NCBI GenBank assembly: GCA_009602725.1
Contig: WELB01000338.1
Coordinates: forward strand, 27,681-47,201
Direction of reading: 5' to 3'
Origin: Spirogloea muscicola
Lineage: Eukaryota > Streptophyta > Zygnematophyceae > Spirogloeales > Spirogloeaceae
DNA: 19,521 nt
The notes below the pieces were generated by a model. That model had not been told where the DNA came from. It was given only the letters and a program-made list of their open reading frames with translations, and ran no database searches. Positions 16,346 to 19,521 of the stretch are shown here, piece after piece; positions within the stretch are counted from its first letter, which is position 1; every line of letters begins with the position of its first letter. Made by a program: the position numbers and the translations under genes.

Positions 16346-16398
16346 GCAGCTTCCAGAAGTGAAGGCCGCTTGGCCAGATTCTCACGAATCTGCCATCT
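16336..16398 (+). repeat. Third copy of the GCGCGCAGCTTCCAG-TTCACGAATCT segment
   Basis: It matches 7768-7831 and 15698-15761 and separates the two 517-bp-period copies. In all three places a different retroelement-derived sequence follows directly. Confidence 0.65.
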
Positions 16399-16850
16399 AA
16401 GTTTCCCCCTCGTCGGGCCCGCCTTTCCGAAGGTGGGCCTTGGAGGGAGCCTTTAAGAGACCGTTGGGACATTGGAACATGAAGCACCACAAGTAGCGGG
16501 CTGAGACCAGAGTCGGGCATGTTCGCCGCAAGCTTTTTCAAAGCGGGCGGGGGCTGTAAAAATCCAGCCCGGAAAAATGAACAAGGTCCCAAGGGCCGGA
16601 AGGCGCCCAGATCACACAGCTATGCAAGTGACTATAGCGAATGGGAGCTTCGTAAGTGGGTCCGGGTGAGGAAGGGCCACGCGAGAGAGAGGCACAGCCT
16701 TGCTGTTGCCTGCTGCTGCAGCCCGTCGACGCAGCCCTGCAGCTGCCTGCTGCCTAAGCAGCCCATCGCTGCGGATCTTCACCTGTGCTATGTGAGTAGT
16801 CCGTGGCTGCTCCCCTTGGCGGTCAGTTGCTGGCTTTTGTGATAGATGAG
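16391..16850 (+). repeat. 517-bp-period duplication, copy 2
   Basis: It includes a near-perfect hairpin (16416-16425 with 16430-16439: GGCCCGCCTT/AAGGTGGGCC) and, on the minus strand, a stem-loop GGGCTG...CAGCCC (16551-16570) preceded by TTGTTCATTTTT, i.e. an inverted member of the main stem-loop family. GCGCCCAGATCACACAGCTA recurs at 16603, 517 bp after copy 1. Confidence 0.7.
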
Positions 16851-16882
16851 TTGCCGCCTGTTGGCGGCGCCTCAGGGCAACT
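16849..16882 (+). other. Overlapping inverted repeats
   Basis: AGTTGCC (16849-16855) pairs with GGCAACT (16876-16882), and GCCGCC (16853-16858) with GGCGGC (16863-16868). The two stems share bases and cannot both form fully. No role can be assigned. Confidence 0.35.
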
Positions 16883-16947
16883 TATTTCGCTGTGTTGTCG
16901 ATGTGGTGCTCCACTGCGGTGGAGGTTCGCGTCTACATCGCCAGTGA

Positions 16948-17205
16948 CCAAAGCCAAGAAGAACGTTATTTCTAAACGCTAGCTGTCTCTTATCGTACAA
17001 GCTTGAGGTCGTCACAGACGTCAATCACAAATGTCACTCACTAGATAAGGCCAGGGCGGCGTGCAGGCTAAGTAGTACCACAGCAGGGACAGGCTACTCT
17101 GATGTCAGTGGGCACTACATCTGCAGCAAGTACCTCTGTGTGAATCGGGCATTCAAAGGAGAATGTCATACAAATGCACGCAGGGTAAGGAGACACGAGG
17201 CTTGA
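16948..17205 (+). other. Exon-like open frame with Cys, at the first tandem unit
   Basis: The frame is open for 85 codons without ATG and contains NHKCHSLDKARAACRL and GYSDVSGHYICSKYLCVN, ending with TGA 17203-17205. A donor-like CGCAGG|GTAAGG lies at about 17181. The composition (spaced Cys, Tyr, Gly) is like a secreted-protein exon. No acceptor or partner exon is established. Confidence 0.3.
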
Positions 17206-17529
17206 GATAAGGCCAGGGCGGCATGCAGGTTATGTAATACCACAGCATGGACAGGCTATTCTGATGTCAGTGGGCACTACATCTGCAGCAAGTACCTCTG
17301 CGTGAATCAGCATTCAAAGGACAATGTCACAGAAATGCACGCAGGTTTAGGAGACACGAGGCTTGAGATAAGGCCAGGCCAGCATGCAGGTTATGTGGTA
17401 CCACAGCAAGGACAGGCTACTCTAATGTCAGTGGGCACTACATCAGCAGCACGTACCTCTGCGTGAATCGGCATCCAAAGGACAATGTCATACAGACGCA
17501 CGCAGGGTAAGAAGACACGAGGCTTGAGA
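17045..17529 (+). repeat. Tandem array, three units of 161-162 bp
   Basis: Units start at 17045, 17207 and 17368, each with ATAAGGCCAGG and ending in GACACGAGGCTTGAG. Units 2 and 3 have lost one base after the GTGAAT codons, so the frame open in unit 1 is not kept. Units are about 90% alike. They lack the short palindromic repeat and unique-spacer structure of a CRISPR array. Confidence 0.85.
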
Positions 17530-17779
17530 CATCCAGAATCCATCCAGCTTCATAAGTCATTACATCATTGTGCAAAGCGTCATTCTCAAATCTCCCTACG
17601 GGTTGTCATTGTGGTACTTCAGTTCTCCTTGCAAGCACATTGCAAGTACATGTGCAAGTGGGCATAGACATGCTACTGAATCGTACAGCCCACTTGACAA
17701 CTTGCAGTGGTAGTCAGGGCTGAAAGCAGGGTATGTTGCACCACAGAAGGATTCCACTCAACCTTCAAAAGCATCAGGG
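17530..17779. other. Stretch without recognisable features
   Basis: Short frames only; one GTTGCACCACAGAAGG segment at about 17733 vaguely resembles the tandem unit. Confidence 0.4.
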
Positions 17780-18229
17780 TTGAGGGGGCTGGAAGTTTGT
17801 CTAGCGACTCAGCAGTTGTGGTTAACAAAGCCACGCATCTATGACAATCAGTTAGGTAGGTTGTGTATCACAGTGCTGAGTAGCCAAGTGCTCATTTATC
17901 ATGCGCAGTCACATCCAACAGTTTTACCTACTCTCTTGGCCGTACATTTTCGAACTTGGCACATATCGCCATTTGTGCAAATGCCCATGCATTCTCCTTG
18001 CGCATTGGGAATTGCAGCAGTGCAAACTTTGGAATTCGATGGTGAGACTATGGTGGAGCAACGACAGAAATCGCCAAATCTTTCACACTGGCAGCCGACC
18101 TTCGTGTTTGCAGCTGTTCACAACAATGTTGCAGAGAGGTATGAGTGGGTAGTCTTCAATGAGATAAATCATAGCATCAACCCAATGGTGGAAGTCACCA
18201 CATCCTGCACGCCTCCATCAAGCTTCTGA
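17780..18229 (+). CDS. Doubtful ORF convergent to gene B
   Basis: 149 open codons to TGA 18227-18229. The second half has protein-like segments (LEFDGETMVEQRQKSP; ERYEWVVFNEINHSINP), the first half less so. No signal peptide, repeats or known motif. It faces gene B tail to tail and may be an exon of a plus-strand gene or a chance frame. Confidence 0.25.
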   Translation: MRGLEVCLATQQLWLTKPRIYDNQLGRLCITVLSSQVLIYHAQSHPTVLPTLLAVHFRTWHISPFVQMPMHSPCALGIAAVQTLEFDGETMVEQRQKSPNLSHWQPTFVFAAVHNNVAERYEWVVFNEINHSINPMVEVTTSCTPPSSF

Positions 18230-18286
18230 GCAAGTTGACTTCCTGTCAACATCTATGCAGATGTTCACCAAGCTGCAAATCACGAT

Positions 18287-19242
18287 TTAAATACTTTCAT
18301 TGCAAATACAAGAAGGATAGCTTGCAGCTTCACCTGTAGGGCAGCATTCGCCCTCGCAGCCACAGCCAGTGCCTGCTGTACCACCTGGGCCCTTACATGT
18401 GTTCTTCCGGCATTTATTAGTGGGATCTGGAGCACATAGAGCATCATCCAAAATCCTGTCCCGGCGAAACCCCTCATAGCGCTCCTGGGTCTCATTGCAC
18501 TTCGTCACACGATCGGGGCGCATTGGTGGGACATTCACATGTGGCCAAGTACACTTGCGGAGAGACACAGGGAAGCGCTTGGGGTAGTATCCCGTGTCAA
18601 CCAATGTGGAGAGGCCTTCTGTCAGATGCTGGACAGCTTTGCAAGTAAGACGTACTAAGGAAGCTCCTTCTAGAGGCTCAAAGGTCACATGGCAGCTCGT
18701 GTGGGGGTCTGCATATACATGGTCACCACTGTCGCATGTCACGCACTTCCACCTGACATCACTCAAGCCAGCAAACCAGGAAAATGTCACGAAGCTGGAC
18801 CTGGTCATTCTGTTGTAAGCCAACAGCTGGGGCATGCGCACATGTAGGTGCCTTGTTGACCAGCTTCGCTCAAACCAAAGACCAGCCGGTCAAGGATCAA
18901 GTACATGCCTATTTCTGGGCAGCACTGTGCAGACGAGCTACAGATTGTTGTGTAAGATCAAGCGCCTGCCAAGTACGTTTGCCTGATGAGCTGGAATGCA
19001 GCTCTGACGCCTTACCTGGCTTTGGAGGTGCAGCTAGTGTGGTGAACCAAGATGCAATCCTGTGAATCTGTTGTCGTGCCACTAGGCATTATCTTGGCCT
19101 GATGCATCTCGCCGGTCTCCTCATTGAGGATGGCGTACTCCAGCTCTTCCTTGGCTCCATGACAGCAACTCATGCAAAGTATTGAGGTCAAGGCGCCAGC
19201 TACGAGCAAGTTGACAAGCTGCCGTGGCATGATGGGGCCCAT
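18287..19242 (-). CDS. Gene B: secreted Cys-rich protein, paralogue of gene A; 3' end uncertain
   Basis: Exon 1 is 19242-19016 (first in-frame ATG; signal peptide with LVNLLVAGALTSILCMSCC, mature end near AKEELEYAIL). Intron 19015-18753 is GTAAGG...GATGTCAG, phase 2 as in gene A. Exon 2 runs from 18752 and keeps KCVTCDSGDHV, EPLEGASLVRLTC, STLVDTGYYPKRFP, LRKCTWPH and GCGCEGEC. At 18334/18333 there is ACAG|GTGAAG, in phase 1 at the same place as gene A's second donor, but I find no gene A-like exon 3 downstream. Without that splice the frame ends at TAA 18287 after 230 codons. Conservation is best where Cys and Gly-Tyr-Tyr-Pro motifs lie, which argues for a functional protein. Confidence 0.7.
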
Positions 19243-19402
19243 TGTGCTGGGCTGTGGCGCTCGCAGGAGGATGTTATCTGCTGGTACCAGCGAGTCCTGA
19301 AAGTGAGAAGGCCTGTATGGACGTTTCACAGCTTTCAGAGGGAGGCAGCGCTTCACTTGGCCGCAGGGAGAGGGGAGGGCGAGTGGCGCGTGTGTGACTC
19401 CG

Positions 19403-19521
<119 letters not shown>

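Noticed and set aside
15262-16592. Minus-strand ORFs at 15262-15759 and 16095-16592, and 7428-7817
   Set aside because: They share peptides only because the underlying segment is duplicated; they run across repeat boundaries and have no coding features.
17045-17529. CRISPR-like array
   Set aside because: Three 162-bp units without unique spacers, and a eukaryotic context.
18594-19065. Plus-strand ORFs over gene B
   Set aside because: They are antisense to conserved exon 2 or lie in the intron of gene B.

Overview
The window looks like nuclear DNA of a eukaryote, most probably a green alga. Protein-coding exons are separated by short GT-AG introns of about 200-290 bp. The one complete gene end carries TGTAA, the chlorophyte polyadenylation signal. 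Retroelement ORFs are very GC-rich and full of Pro/Ser linkers, while the single-copy DNA is nearer 45-50% GC. The lineage call is an inference; no species is recognised.

Layout. (1) 1-2000: a graveyard of 3' ends of an RLE-type (R2/NeSL-like) non-LTR retrotransposon. At least four C-terminal endonuclease relics end in a shared Arg/Tyr-Gly/Tyr-Tyr-stop peptide and are interleaved with copies of a short stem-loop (GGGCTGG...CCAGCCC) and a following box (CTCAATGGGCGAGCAC). (2) 2229-3669: gene A, a complete three-exon gene for a secreted Cys-rich protein of about 317 aa. (3) 3746-5644: three decayed genes in a row, each opening with a good signal peptide. (4) 5645-7056: mostly featureless. (5) 7057-7831: a segment with a dead copy of gene A exon 1, duplicated at 14290-15761. 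(6) 7843-14289: a block of retroelement copies. It holds an RLE relic, an internally deleted derivative (7962-8925), a mosaic of 3' ends (8947-10100), and a nearly full-length but frameshifted element (10185-14144) with two zinc fingers, a reverse transcriptase domain with YADD, and a C-terminal restriction-like endonuclease. (7) 14507-15191: a solo LTR with TG...CA ends and a 5-bp target duplication, sitting inside the second dead copy of gene A exon 1; the empty site survives at 7269. (8) 15762-17530: a 517-bp-period duplication and a triplicated 162-bp unit that contains an exon-like Cys-containing frame. (9) 18287-19242, minus strand: gene B, a paralogue of gene A with identical intron phases. 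(10) A (CT)n microsatellite closes the window.

Two processes dominate. A lineage-specific secreted Cys-rich family is being duplicated and lost (two apparently intact genes, two dead exon-1 copies). A site-preferring retroelement repeatedly lands at, or next to, the 3' ends of its own earlier copies, giving head-to-tail stacks of 5'-truncated fragments. The conserved, structure-preserving stem-loop at those 3' ends is the best candidate for something undescribed: an RNA element recognised by the retroelement's reverse transcriptase.
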